Of a DNA stretch of 12,999 nt, positions 1 to 6,417 are shown in pieces. A model generated the notes under the pieces. It did no database searches. It was not told where the DNA came from and worked only from the letters and a program-made list of their open reading frames with translations. The DNA comes from Allobutyricicoccus pentlandensis. Lineage in GTDB: Bacteria; Bacillota; Clostridia; Oscillospirales; QAMX01. The stretch covers positions 1 through 12,999 of the forward strand of contig CAJFPH010000096.1 of the NCBI GenBank assembly GCA_904398645.1, in the 5' to 3' direction. The number at the start of each line of letters is the position of its first letter. Within the stretch, counting starts at the first letter, position 1. The translations under genes were made by a program, and so were the position numbers.

Positions 1-151
1 CATTTTCGTCTTTTTTAGCTAACGGCTGAACTTCGCTAAAATGAGAGTTTGCATCCGACCATAATTTTTGAATAAATCCTTGACCATCCAAAGTGGAACC
101 TTCTTTACCGATCACAACAAAAGCATTTTTCGTGCATTTTTCAATCTTCAT
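1..151 (-). CDS. GyrI-like effector-binding domain protein (5' part only)
   Basis: This leftward gene starts at ATG 149-151 and runs off the window after 50 codons. The first residues read MKIEKCTKNAFVVIGKEGS, followed by a segment containing GFIQKLWSDANSHF and PLAKKDEN. This pattern is typical of stand-alone GyrI-like small-molecule-binding proteins, which are the effector domain of AraC/MerR-type activators without a DNA-binding domain. The start is supported by a GGAGGA ribosome binding site at 158-163 with a six-base spacer. Such proteins bind small hydrophobic or cationic ligands; the ligand here cannot be predicted. A perfect inverted repeat lies just upstream (179-198). The family call is from recognition of the N-terminal motif only, since about two thirds of the protein is missing. 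Confidence 0.8.
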   Translation of the reverse strand, partial: MKIEKCTKNAFVVIGKEGSTLDGQGFIQKLWSDANSHFSEVQPLAKKDEN

Positions 152-178
152 ACAAACTCCTCCAAATTATTATTTATC

Positions 179-198
179 AGTCTGTTTGATTACAGACT
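179..198. promoter_or_regulatory. Perfect 7+7 bp inverted repeat upstream of the GyrI-like gene
   Basis: AGTCTGT (179-185) and ACAGACT (192-198) are exact reverse complements separated by six bases. The dyad lies 28 bases before the start codon of the leftward GyrI-like gene, where an operator or autoregulatory site would be expected. No matching regulator is visible, and no clear -35/-10 pair could be placed around it. Confidence 0.45.
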
Positions 199-223
199 AT
201 CACATCAAGGGAAAAATGCAAGA

Positions 224-255
224 ACAGCCACAACAGAATTAACTGTTGTGGCTGT
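224..255 (-). terminator. Probable rho-independent terminator of gltA
   Basis: A perfect 13-bp stem (224-236 with 243-255) encloses a six-base AATTAA loop. On the minus strand it lies about 120 bases beyond the gltA stop codon and is followed by TTCTTGCATTTTT, an imperfect T-tract. It separates gltA from the GyrI-like gene. On the plus strand the following T-tract is weaker (CAACTGTTTTA). Confidence 0.6.
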
Positions 256-376
256 CAACTGTTTTATGGTTCCCGCCCATTCGGTTGGGCTGATTTTAAC
301 GCGTATGGTTAGTAACGTAAGCGCCGCACCTGAAAGCGCAGCCGGCAAACCTGAGCAGAAGTCGAAACCGTGCTGA

Positions 377-1741
377 TTACCGGTCAGAAAGCGGGATATA
401 TTCTGCCGTACCGGATACGCTCATATAAGACGGCCGGATAATCTTGTCCATATTAATCAGTTCTTCGAGTCTGTGAGCACTCCAGCCAACAATGCGTGCC
501 ACGGCAAACATCGGCGTAAAAAGCTCCTTTGGCAGACCGAGCATTCCATAAACAAAGCCGCTGTAAAAGTCTACGTTTGCGGAAACGCCCTTATAAATTC
601 TCCGTTTGCGTGCGATGACCTGTGGCGCGAGCTCCTCAATCATGGAGTAAAGCGCAAATTCTTTTTGAAGGCCCTTTTCTTTTGCCAGGTTGGCGACAGA
701 ATCACGGAAGATCAATGCACGCGGATCAGAGAGGGAATAGACAGCATGTCCCATACCATAAATGAGCCCCTTGCGGTCAAATGCCTCGCGATCCAAAAGC
801 TTTTCGAGATAGTTTTCAACGGCTTCGCGATCGCGTACATCGCGTACGTGCGTCTTTAAATCATGAATCATCTCGACGACTTTGATGTTTGCTCCGCCGT
901 GTTTCGGACCTTTTAAGGATGCAAGCGCCGCTGCAACAGAAGAGTATGTGTCGGTGCCCGACGAAGTGACAACGCGCATGGTAAAGCTGGAGTTGTTGCC
1001 GCCTCCGTGTTCCATATGCAGCACAAGGGCAAGATCCAGCACGCGCGCTTCGAGCGACGTATACTGCTTATCCGGACGTAACATACGCAGGATGTTTTCC
1101 GCGGCGGAAAGTTCTGGCTTCGGGCGGTGAATATAAAAACTCCGGTCACGCTGGTAATGATTATAGGCGTGGAAACCATATACCGACAACATGGGGAAAA
1201 CACCAATCAGTTTGATGCACTGCCGGATGACGTTTGGTATGGAGATGTCATCTGCCCTTTTATCATAGTTTGCAAGCGTTAAAACACTTCGCGAAAGTGT
1301 ATTCATCATATCCGCACGCGGCGCTTTCATGACAACATCGCGAACGAAGTTTGTCGGCAGCGTACGGCATGCAACAATCAGTTTTTTAAAATTTTCAAGA
1401 TCTGTTGCATCCGGTAGCCGGCCAAACAGCAGCAGATAGGCGCTTTCTTCATAACCGAGGCGCCCCTCGCTCATGAACCCGTTTGTCAGATCACGAATGT
1501 CGATTCCACGATAAAAAAGTTGACCATCGCAGGGTACGTCTTCGCCGTTCACCTTTGTAGTAGATAAAATTTGCGAAATTTGTGTCAGCCCAGCCAAAAC
1601 GCCTTTGCCGTTAATATCGCGCAGTCCGCGTTTTACATCGTATTTTCCGTATAATGTTTTGTCAATTTGATTGTCATTAAGACAAATTTCGGATAGCTTC
1701 TCTATTTCCTGAGAGGCAGACCAGTGATTCACATTGTTCAT
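377..1741 (-). CDS. gltA: Citrate synthase
   Basis: This 454-residue protein condenses acetyl-CoA with oxaloacetate to give citrate in the cytoplasm. In anaerobic Clostridia it usually feeds 2-oxoglutarate and glutamate synthesis through an incomplete TCA path. The family signatures are all visible: HMEHGGGNNSSF (H242/H245), GPKHGGAN with the oxaloacetate-binding His281, GMGHAVYSLSDPRA with catalytic His332 and Arg341, and ANVDFYSG with catalytic Asp391. The C-terminus has RIVGWSAHRLEE (Arg416). Length is normal for the longer clostridial form, with an N-terminal extension of about 40 residues. The start ATG 1739-1741 has an AAAGGAG site at 1749-1755 and a seven-base spacer. No aconitase or isocitrate dehydrogenase gene is adjacent, so it appears monocistronic. 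A methylcitrate synthase activity cannot be excluded from sequence. Confidence 0.95.
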   Translation of the reverse strand: MNNVNHWSASQEIEKLSEICLNDNQIDKTLYGKYDVKRGLRDINGKGVLAGLTQISQILSTTKVNGEDVPCDGQLFYRGIDIRDLTNGFMSEGRLGYEESAYLLLFGRLPDATDLENFKKLIVACRTLPTNFVRDVVMKAPRADMMNTLSRSVLTLANYDKRADDISIPNVIRQCIKLIGVFPMLSVYGFHAYNHYQRDRSFYIHRPKPELSAAENILRMLRPDKQYTSLEARVLDLALVLHMEHGGGNNSSFTMRVVTSSGTDTYSSVAAALASLKGPKHGGANIKVVEMIHDLKTHVRDVRDREAVENYLEKLLDREAFDRKGLIYGMGHAVYSLSDPRALIFRDSVANLAKEKGLQKEFALYSMIEELAPQVIARKRRIYKGVSANVDFYSGFVYGMLGLPKELFTPMFAVARIVGWSAHRLEELINMDKIIRPSYMSVSGTAEYIPLSDR

Positions 1742-1791
1742 TTGTTCGCTCCTTTCATTTCAGTCATAATAGCTCAAAAAATAGTATTTAT

Positions 1792-1823
1792 TTTATTATA
1801 TAATAAATTTATTTCGTAAATTT
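1792..1823 (-). promoter_or_regulatory. gltA: AT-rich dyads in the gltA upstream region
   Basis: Two overlapping palindromes lie 50-80 bases upstream of the gltA start. TTTATTATATAATAAA (1792-1807) is a perfect 16-mer palindrome, and AAATTTA/TAAATTT (1805-1811, 1817-1823) is a 7-bp inverted repeat. The minus strand contains TATAAT-like sequence here, so this is the most likely promoter/operator zone of gltA, but no -35 at proper spacing stands out. Confidence 0.3.
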
Positions 1824-2093
1824 GCCCAATTTGTAAATGAAAAACGAACAAAAAATACAAATTGTAATTAGATAGCTTATTATACGAATAAACTGAAATG
1901 ATAGTCCGCACGCATTAAGTCGTAAAAATAGTGCGCGTAGGCCTTTTTTTGTGAAAAAATACATGCTTTTTGATAGTTTGTATACTTTATGCGTTAGGTT
2001 AAGTCCTGTTGCCAGTGCAGCGCATATGATTATCAAATACACAATTCGTAAATCGCGAAACCGGCAACAAAGCTCTTAACTTAAAATTTTTTC
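1824..2093. other. Intergenic stretch between gltA and the fez-like locus, no gene seen
   Basis: This AT-rich stretch between the divergent gltA and AraC transcription units holds no convincing gene. A leftward 77-codon open frame (1809-2042) lacks a ribosome binding site and overlaps the gltA promoter zone, so I treat it as chance. No RNA gene or known riboswitch was recognised. Confidence 0.5.
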
Positions 2094-2122
2094 TTGCAGT
2101 TTTTGAAAAAAATCGTTATAAT
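2094..2122 (+). promoter_or_regulatory. Predicted sigma-A promoter of the iron/fez-like locus
   Basis: TTGCAG (2094-2099) and a perfect TATAAT (2117-2122) are 17 bases apart, giving a transcription start near 2129. The -10 element touches the first GTTAG-N6-CTAAC repeat, so a repressor bound there would block this promoter. The -35 is imperfect, which suits a regulated promoter. Confidence 0.6.
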
Positions 2123-2154
2123 CGTTTTAGTTAGCATTGGCTAACCAAAACGAT
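2121..2154. promoter_or_regulatory. Extended dyad containing GTTAG-N6-CTAAC (candidate metal-repressor operator 1)
   Basis: A 15-bp interrupted palindrome (2121-2135 with 2140-2154, one mismatch) has GTTAG (2130-2134) and CTAAC (2141-2145) as its core. The half-sites resemble those of DtxR/IdeR-family iron boxes (TTAGGTTAG...CTAACCTAA), but the six-base gap differs from the classical one-base gap. It sits exactly at the predicted transcription start. Because five T residues follow on the plus strand it could instead be read as a terminator, but overlap with TATAAT and the recurrence of the core at 2195 favour an operator. Confidence 0.5.
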
Positions 2155-2194
2155 TTTTCTATAATGGATAATCAATATATTTTTGCAACAGACG

Positions 2195-2210
2195 GTTAGC
2201 TAATTCTAAC
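2195..2210. promoter_or_regulatory. Second GTTAG-N6-CTAAC repeat (candidate operator 2)
   Basis: GTTAG (2195-2199) and CTAAC (2206-2210) repeat the core of the upstream dyad with the same six-base gap. The two dyad centres are 65 bp apart, about six helical turns. The duplicated geometry supports a specific binding protein rather than chance. Confidence 0.45.
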
Positions 2211-2217
2211 TTGAAGT

Positions 2218-2363
2218 ATGCACCATAATATGCGAGATTTGGCGCCGGCCTGGTATTTGTAATGACCGGCCTGCGGATGATGTGTTTTGTTGAAAGTGTT
2301 GGCGCTGGCAATGAAACCATGCTGCAGCGAAGCTCTATGCTCTTATGCGGCAGGATGAAGTGA
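2218..2363 (+). pseudogene. Frameshifted small membrane protein ORF ahead of the AraC gene
   Basis: Frame one from ATG 2218 (or ATG 2230) reads MRDLAPAWYL and stops at TAA 2260-2262. The stop overlaps an ATG at 2262 that opens a second frame reading VMTGLRMMCFVESVGAG, continuing to MLLCGRMK and ending at TGA 2361-2363. Joined by one added base in the TTT run at 2256-2258, the two give a roughly 45-residue protein with one hydrophobic segment. That continuity suggests a small membrane protein broken by a single-base deletion, a programmed shift, or a TAATG stop-restart pair. No good ribosome binding site precedes either start. I do not recognise the family. A hairpin with a bulged base (GGCCTGGT with ACCGGCC, about 2247-2270) spans the shift point. 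Confidence 0.3.
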
Positions 2364-2410
2364 AATGAAAGAAATTATAAAGGGAAGGGTACAGAAGGAG
2401 GGGAATTCTG

Positions 2411-3310
2411 ATGTTAGAAACCAAGTTAAAGCGACAGGCTGAGTCCGTAAGGTCTCCAGAGAAACTTTTTTGGTCGGATCCCGCTCCCGGTATGCGCGCC
2501 TGTGGTATCGACTGTGCTTCGCCGGGGATATTCTCCACATCTTTTGCCACACATTCTTTTCAGGCATTATTCTGCCTCAAAGGCGGCTTTGAAATTCATC
2601 TGACAGAGGGACGAAGAATTCGCGTACAGAAGGGGGAAATTCTGCTTTTCTCGAATGTACCTGCAGTAGATAGTGGCGGATTTTCTGCCGAATGCTTTCA
2701 GGGTGCAGCAGTTTTTTCGGATATTCTTTCTGTGGCGGACAAGAGGCGGTCTCTGTGTGGCTTGATGCTGGATACAGAGCAGGTCGCTACCCTGATGACA
2801 TCTCATAAGGGGTACCTTTATGTGGGTAACAATTCCTGGAGCCGCGCTGTGTTTGCCATGCTGACAAAGCTCCCAGTGAAAAAATGGGGGCCATACTGCG
2901 CTTTTAAGACAATAGAGCTGCTTTACCTACTATGCTGCGGGGCCCTGCCACTCCAGGAGACGCCTGGCGAGTATTTTGATGGATATCAGCTGAATATCAT
3001 CCGTCAGATTCATGCATTTATCCGTACACATCTGGAGGAAGATTTAAGAATTGAAAAATTAGCAGAACAGTTTCACGTTTCCCAAACGATGTTAAAAAAG
3101 TGTTTTTCGCAGCTCTATGGAACATCGCTACATCGTTATGTTTCAGCGTGCAGAATGGAACATGCGGAGGAACTGCTGTCTTCTACCGCGCTCACAGTGG
3201 CAGAAATTGCCGTCTTGGTGGGGTATGAGAGTATCAGCCAGTTTGGCGCTATGTTTAAGCGCCGGTATGGTTTGTCACCAGCGAATTACCGAAGACAAAA
3301 AAATGTCTGA
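2411..3310 (+). CDS. AraC-family transcriptional regulator
   Basis: This 299-residue protein has an N-terminal cupin-like sensor region (about 25-110) and a C-terminal AraC/XylS double helix-turn-helix domain (about 195-296). The first helix-turn-helix lies near 214-235 and the second near 262-284, with the family signature around VGYESISQFGAMFKRRYGLS. The sensor half is rich in cysteine (for example C31, C35, C55, C95, C116), but ligands cannot be assigned. The start has an AAGGAGGGG site at 2395-2403. It follows the twin GTTAG-N6-CTAAC sites and precedes the small membrane proteins and P-type ATPase in the same direction, so it most likely activates that set in response to metal status, much as PchR/YbtA-type AraC proteins act in iron systems. 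The regulatory target is inferred. Confidence 0.88.
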   Translation: MLETKLKRQAESVRSPEKLFWSDPAPGMRACGIDCASPGIFSTSFATHSFQALFCLKGGFEIHLTEGRRIRVQKGEILLFSNVPAVDSGGFSAECFQGAAVFSDILSVADKRRSLCGLMLDTEQVATLMTSHKGYLYVGNNSWSRAVFAMLTKLPVKKWGPYCAFKTIELLYLLCCGALPLQETPGEYFDGYQLNIIRQIHAFIRTHLEEDLRIEKLAEQFHVSQTMLKKCFSQLYGTSLHRYVSACRMEHAEELLSSTALTVAEIAVLVGYESISQFGAMFKRRYGLSPANYRRQKNV

Positions 3311-3356
3311 ATCCATTGATTTTTGTCTAAACCGGCGTGGCTTTTTCACCTGCGTA

Positions 3357-3385
3357 TTGGTATCCTAAAAAACAAGGGGTACAAT
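3357..3385 (+). promoter_or_regulatory. Predicted promoter of the small-peptide/fezA/fezB-like genes
   Basis: TTGGTA (3357-3362) and TACAAT (3380-3385) are 17 bases apart. This would start a transcript near 3392, just before the GGGGGTG ribosome binding site of the 26-codon gene. The weak -35 fits a promoter that needs an activator such as the upstream AraC protein. Confidence 0.5.
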
Positions 3386-3408
3386 TAGATGATTTGGGGG
3401 TGTTCTGT

Positions 3409-3489
3409 TTGAAACGTCACCGCTTTTGGGCCTGGGCTGCCGTGTTTTGCATGCTTATGGTAATGATTACCGGATATCGTCATCAATGA
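3409..3489 (+). CDS. 26-residue single-pass membrane peptide
   Basis: The frame opens with TTG at 3409-3411 and encodes MKRHRFWAWAAVFCMLMVMI then TGYRHQ before TGA 3487-3489. A GGGGGTG ribosome binding site at 3396-3402 with a six-base spacer supports the unusual start. The peptide has a basic head (KRHR), a hydrophobic core at residues 7-21 and a short basic tail, the layout of a small single-pass membrane protein. It ends one base before the AGGAGGA site of the next gene, so translation is probably coupled. Function is unknown; its position suggests a small subunit or regulator of the adjacent transport/storage proteins. It is short enough that automatic annotation would usually miss it. 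Confidence 0.6.
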   Translation: MKRHRFWAWAAVFCMLMVMITGYRHQ

Positions 3490-3506
3490 TAGGAGGAAGA
3501 CTTGCT

Positions 3507-3785
3507 ATGATGAATCACTATAAAAGTTTAGCGCTGTTTGCAGGCGGGGTTCTGTTTGGTACGGCAGGAATTAAGGTACTTTCCAGCCGGGACGCCAAAA
3601 AGGTCTATACACATGTAACCGCCGCGGCCTTGCGGGCGAAGGAGTCCGTGATGAGCACAGTGACAAACATTCAGGAAAATGCCGCGGATATTCTGGCGTC
3701 TGCAAAGGATATCAACAACCAGCGTGCCGCGCAGGAAGATATGGCGGCGAATCTTGCGGGGACGGATGATACGGTAGAAAATTGA
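3507..3785 (+). CDS. Small membrane-anchored helical protein, DUF6110-like (FezA-like candidate)
   Basis: The 92-residue product has one N-terminal hydrophobic segment (about residues 7-25) carrying a GxxxG motif (G14-V-L-F-G18) within FAGGVLFGTAG. A long amphipathic, alanine-rich helical region follows (about 28-85) and the tail is acidic. I recognise it as the DUF6110 type found next to P1B ATPases in Clostridia. ATG 3507 is chosen because AGGAGGA lies at 3491-3497; a frame open from 3426 has no ribosome site and overlaps the 26-codon gene. By position and shape it matches the membrane protein FezA that works with the ATPase FezB in ferrosome formation. That equivalence is inference; it could also be an accessory subunit of a plain metal exporter. 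Confidence 0.75.
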   Translation: MMNHYKSLALFAGGVLFGTAGIKVLSSRDAKKVYTHVTAAALRAKESVMSTVTNIQENAADILASAKDINNQRAAQEDMAANLAGTDDTVEN

Positions 3786-3810
3786 CCCCGTGAAAAACAA
3801 TACAGATTGA

Positions 3811-3839
3811 AAAGAGGGGGCCGTGTGGTCTCCTTTTTT
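3811..3839 (+). terminator. Terminator-like stem-loop between the fezA-like and fezB-like genes
   Basis: Bases 3811-3822 pair with 3827-3838 around a GTGT loop. The stem is about 12 bp and includes four G-T pairs, with an A-rich left foot and a run of six T (3834-3839). This is the shape of a rho-independent terminator placed inside the gene cluster, only about seven bases before the ATPase ribosome binding site. It would let only part of the transcripts reach the ATPase gene. Confidence 0.6.
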
Positions 3840-3856
3840 ATATCCGGAGGAGAAAC

Positions 3857-5971
3857 ATGAAGTTTTGGATAAAGCATGAAAGCAACGGACGTATCCGTGT
3901 CCGGATGTGTCAGAAACGCATGACACTGGAACAGGCCGATTTTTTGGAGGCCTATCTTCAGCAGCAGGCACAGATTCTACGCGCTATTGTCCACGAACGC
4001 ACCTGCTGTGCTATTATAGAATATGAAGGTTCTCGCGACGAGCTATTGCGCTGCATTCTCAGATTTTCCTACGATATGCAGTCCCTCGGGACAATACAGC
4101 CAGGCGCTCGGGCTCTAAATCGCGCTTATGAAGAAAAATTGATTGGTATGACAGTCTTTAAGGCGGTTCGCTCAATTTTTTTTCCGCCGGTTTTGCGCAT
4201 CGTATATACGTTTTTTCAGGCCGTCTTTTATGTGTGGAGGGGCCTGCGGTGCTTGCTACGGGGCGAATTGCGTGCGGAGGTGCTCGATGGAATTTCTATC
4301 GGTGTTTCACTGGCCCGCGGCGATTTTTCGACGGCTTCCTCTGTGATGTTTTTATTAAGACTGGGTGCGCTTTTAGAAGAGTGGACGCACAAAAAATCGG
4401 TGGATGATCTGGCACGGTGCATGGCTTTAAACGTTGACCGTGTGTGGTTGCATACGGCGAGCGGCGATATTCTGACGCCGCTGGCGCAGGTGAATCCGGG
4501 GGATCTCGTATCTGTGCGTATGGGAGGGCTTATTCCGCTGGATGGTGTGATAGAAGCGGGAGAAGTGATGCTCAACCAGGCTTCTCTTACAGGCGAATCG
4601 GTTCCGGTACCAAAGCGCGCCGGTATGACGGTATATGCCGGAACGGTGGTGGAGGAAGGCGAATGTCTCCTTCGTGTCACGAAGCAGTCGGGCTGTAGCC
4701 GTTATGACAAGATTGTTGCCATGATTGAACAGTCGGAACGGCTCAAGTCTGCGGCGGAAGACAGGGCCGCCAGTCTGGCAGACAGGCTGGTACCGTATAC
4801 GTTGGCGGGCAGCGCTCTCACCTATCTGTTTACGAGAAACCTGACGCGTGCGCTGTCCGTGTTAATGGTGGACTTTTCCTGTGCCCTGAAGCTGGCCATG
4901 CCTTTGGCCGTGCTCTCCGCCATGCGGGAAGCTGGAGGGTATCATGCAACAGTGAAGGGCGGAAAGTATTTGGAGGCTGTGGCACAGGCAGATACGGTCG
5001 TCTTTGATAAAACTGGTACACTGACGCGAGCCTGTCCGACGGTTGTGGCGGTAGTGCCTTTTGGAGGACGCAGCGAAAATGACATGCTCCGCCTTGCCGC
5101 TTGCCTGGAAGAACACTTTCCGCATTCCATGGCAAATGCTGTTGTACAGGCGGCTCGGGAACGCGGCCTGTCTCACGAAGAAATGCATTCTCAGGTTGAG
5201 TACCTTGTAGCGCACGGCATTGCCAGTACGGTCGCAGGAGAAAAAGTGGCGATTGGCAGCGCACATTTTATTTTTGAAGATGAACGCTGTACCATTCCGC
5301 CCGGGGACCAGTCCCGCTATGAAGCACTGCCGGAACACGATTCGCATTTGTATCTGGCAATCGGAGGAGAACTGGCTGCTGCGATTTGCATAGCGGATCC
5401 GCTGCGCGAAGAGGCTGTGGCGGCGGTGAAAGCCCTGCGCCGTTGGGGGATACGCAAGGTTGTAATGCTCACCGGCGACAGCGAACGGACTGCTGCTGCG
5501 ATTGCCGCACGGCTTGGCGTAGACGAATATCGTGCGGAGGTACTGCCGGAGGATAAAGCGCGGTTTGTGGAAGAAGAACGTGCGCAGGGCCATACTGTTA
5601 TTATGGTGGGAGATGGGATTAACGATTCCCCGGCGCTTTCTGCTGCAGACGTGGGAATCGCGATAAGCGATGGCGCAGCAATTGCCAGAGAGATTGCGGA
5701 TATTACAATTTCTGCGGATGATCTCTTTGAGCTGGTCAGCCTGAAGCGGATTTCAAATGGTTTAATGCGCCGCATTCGCACGAATTATCGGTTTGTCATC
5801 GGTTTTAATGGAAGCCTGATTCTTTTGGGAACTGCAGGCGTCTTAGCGCCTGCAACCTCTGCGTTGCTTCACAATCTGTCTACACTGGGCGTCAGCTTGC
5901 AGAGTATGACCAAACTGCTTCCGGAGTTTAGAGCTACAAAACAACGGGCGGCATCTGAAACAGACGCATGA
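3857..5971 (+). CDS. Heavy-metal P1B-type ATPase, FezB-like candidate
   Basis: This 704-residue membrane pump couples ATP hydrolysis to metal movement. The N-terminus has a degenerate HMA-like domain (about 1-75) without CxxC but with H7-x4-GRIRVR (11-16). The actuator loop has TGES (245-248). The metal-site helix reads DFSCALKLAMPLA (339-351), so the usual CPC/CPx motif is FSC. The phosphorylation site is DKTGTLT (D384). The nucleotide domain has H423-S424 in place of the usual HP pair, TGD (539-541) and GDGIND (585-590). About six membrane segments are visible (near 106-127, 143-170, 311-326, 330-356, 644-663, 664-685). Start ATG 3857 has GGAGGAG at 3846-3852. The pairing with a DUF6110-like protein, the arginine-rich head and the iron-box-like operators suggest an Fe(II) P1B-6 type ATPase like FezB; another metal (Mn, Zn, Co) is possible. 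Confidence 0.85.
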   Translation: MKFWIKHESNGRIRVRMCQKRMTLEQADFLEAYLQQQAQILRAIVHERTCCAIIEYEGSRDELLRCILRFSYDMQSLGTIQPGARALNRAYEEKLIGMTVFKAVRSIFFPPVLRIVYTFFQAVFYVWRGLRCLLRGELRAEVLDGISIGVSLARGDFSTASSVMFLLRLGALLEEWTHKKSVDDLARCMALNVDRVWLHTASGDILTPLAQVNPGDLVSVRMGGLIPLDGVIEAGEVMLNQASLTGESVPVPKRAGMTVYAGTVVEEGECLLRVTKQSGCSRYDKIVAMIEQSERLKSAAEDRAASLADRLVPYTLAGSALTYLFTRNLTRALSVLMVDFSCALKLAMPLAVLSAMREAGGYHATVKGGKYLEAVAQADTVVFDKTGTLTRACPTVVAVVPFGGRSENDMLRLAACLEEHFPHSMANAVVQAARERGLSHEEMHSQVEYLVAHGIASTVAGEKVAIGSAHFIFEDERCTIPPGDQSRYEALPEHDSHLYLAIGGELAAAICIADPLREEAVAAVKALRRWGIRKVVMLTGDSERTAAAIAARLGVDEYRAEVLPEDKARFVEEERAQGHTVIMVGDGINDSPALSAADVGIAISDGAAIAREIADITISADDLFELVSLKRISNGLMRRIRTNYRFVIGFNGSLILLGTAGVLAPATSALLHNLSTLGVSLQSMTKLLPEFRATKQRAASETDA

Positions 5972-6207
5972 AAAAAGGCGTCCCCCTTAATATGGTTTGT
6001 TAGGCATGGACTTACGGTTTCCTGCAAATGTTTCGCACAGCGAATTTTTGGCAGGAGGCATGTTGCCATGCCTTCCTTATGTATATACGGTTATTTATAT
6101 GCTTGCCGGGAATTGCCGCCATATTCCGTCGATCTTTTTGGCTTGACGCGGGGAGCGTGAAAGATTTTATAGCCGTATAAAAAGCAAATTATTTTGCAGA
6201 GCGGTAT
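5972..6207 (+). other. Gene-poor gap after the ATPase gene, with stem-loops
   Basis: No convincing gene was found here. An imperfect hairpin with CCTGC/GCAGG outer arms and a TTCGC-ACA-GCGAA tip spans about 6021-6055. A second hairpin, AGGCATG-TTGC-CATGCCT, spans 6056-6073; neither has a T-run, so termination of the ATPase transcript is not clear. A 30-codon frame from ATG 6068 to TGA 6158-6160 has GGAGG nearby but no recognisable features, and I do not call it. Confidence 0.4.
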
Positions 6208-6236
6208 TTGACAGGGAGCAAAGACCGATATATAAT
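6208..6236 (+). promoter_or_regulatory. Consensus sigma-A promoter of the trmH-dprA-topA operon
   Basis: TTGACA (6208-6213) and TATAAT (6231-6236) match the consensus exactly with the ideal 17-base spacer. The predicted start is near 6243, leaving a leader of about 175 bases before the first gene. The leader holds one small hairpin (6327-6332 with 6339-6344) and no riboswitch that I recognise. This should be strong, constitutive transcription for the downstream operon. Confidence 0.85.
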
Positions 6237-6417
6237 AAGAAAGAATTTACTGTTTTTGCTTTTGTAATTTGTAATTATGACCATGGCAGGGTGAGTTAAT
6301 AGTAAAGGTACAGAGTATTGCCGAGAATCCGGTGTATGCCGGGTGAAAAATGTTTCTGTATCCTTCTGGTGATGTGATTATTCAGAAATTGGTTTGTGCG
6401 GACCAAGGAGGATGTCT

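Noticed and set aside
15..23. TTAGCTAAC resembling the operator half-sites at 2130 and 2195
   Set aside because: It is inside the coding region of the GyrI-like gene and lacks the N6-spaced inverted arrangement.
68..376. Rightward 102-codon open frame near the left end
   Set aside because: It lies antisense across the well-supported GyrI-like start and ribosome site and spans the terminator hairpin; no ribosome site or family features.
1809..2042. Leftward 77-codon open frame upstream of gltA
   Set aside because: It has no ribosome binding site, overlaps the likely gltA promoter zone, and its hydrophobic composition is what AT-rich non-coding DNA gives by chance.
2121..2158. Reading the 2121-2154 dyad plus T5 as a rho-independent terminator
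   Set aside because: It overlaps a good -10 element and its core recurs with the same spacing at 2195-2210, so an operator is the better explanation; a terminator role is not fully excluded.
4862..5593. Leftward 243-codon open frame
   Set aside because: It is antisense to the catalytic domain of the P-type ATPase and has no recognisable motifs.
6068..6160. 30-codon frame with GGAGG nearby
   Set aside because: No hydrophobic segment, motif or neighbour relation supports it, and the ribosome site lies inside a hairpin.
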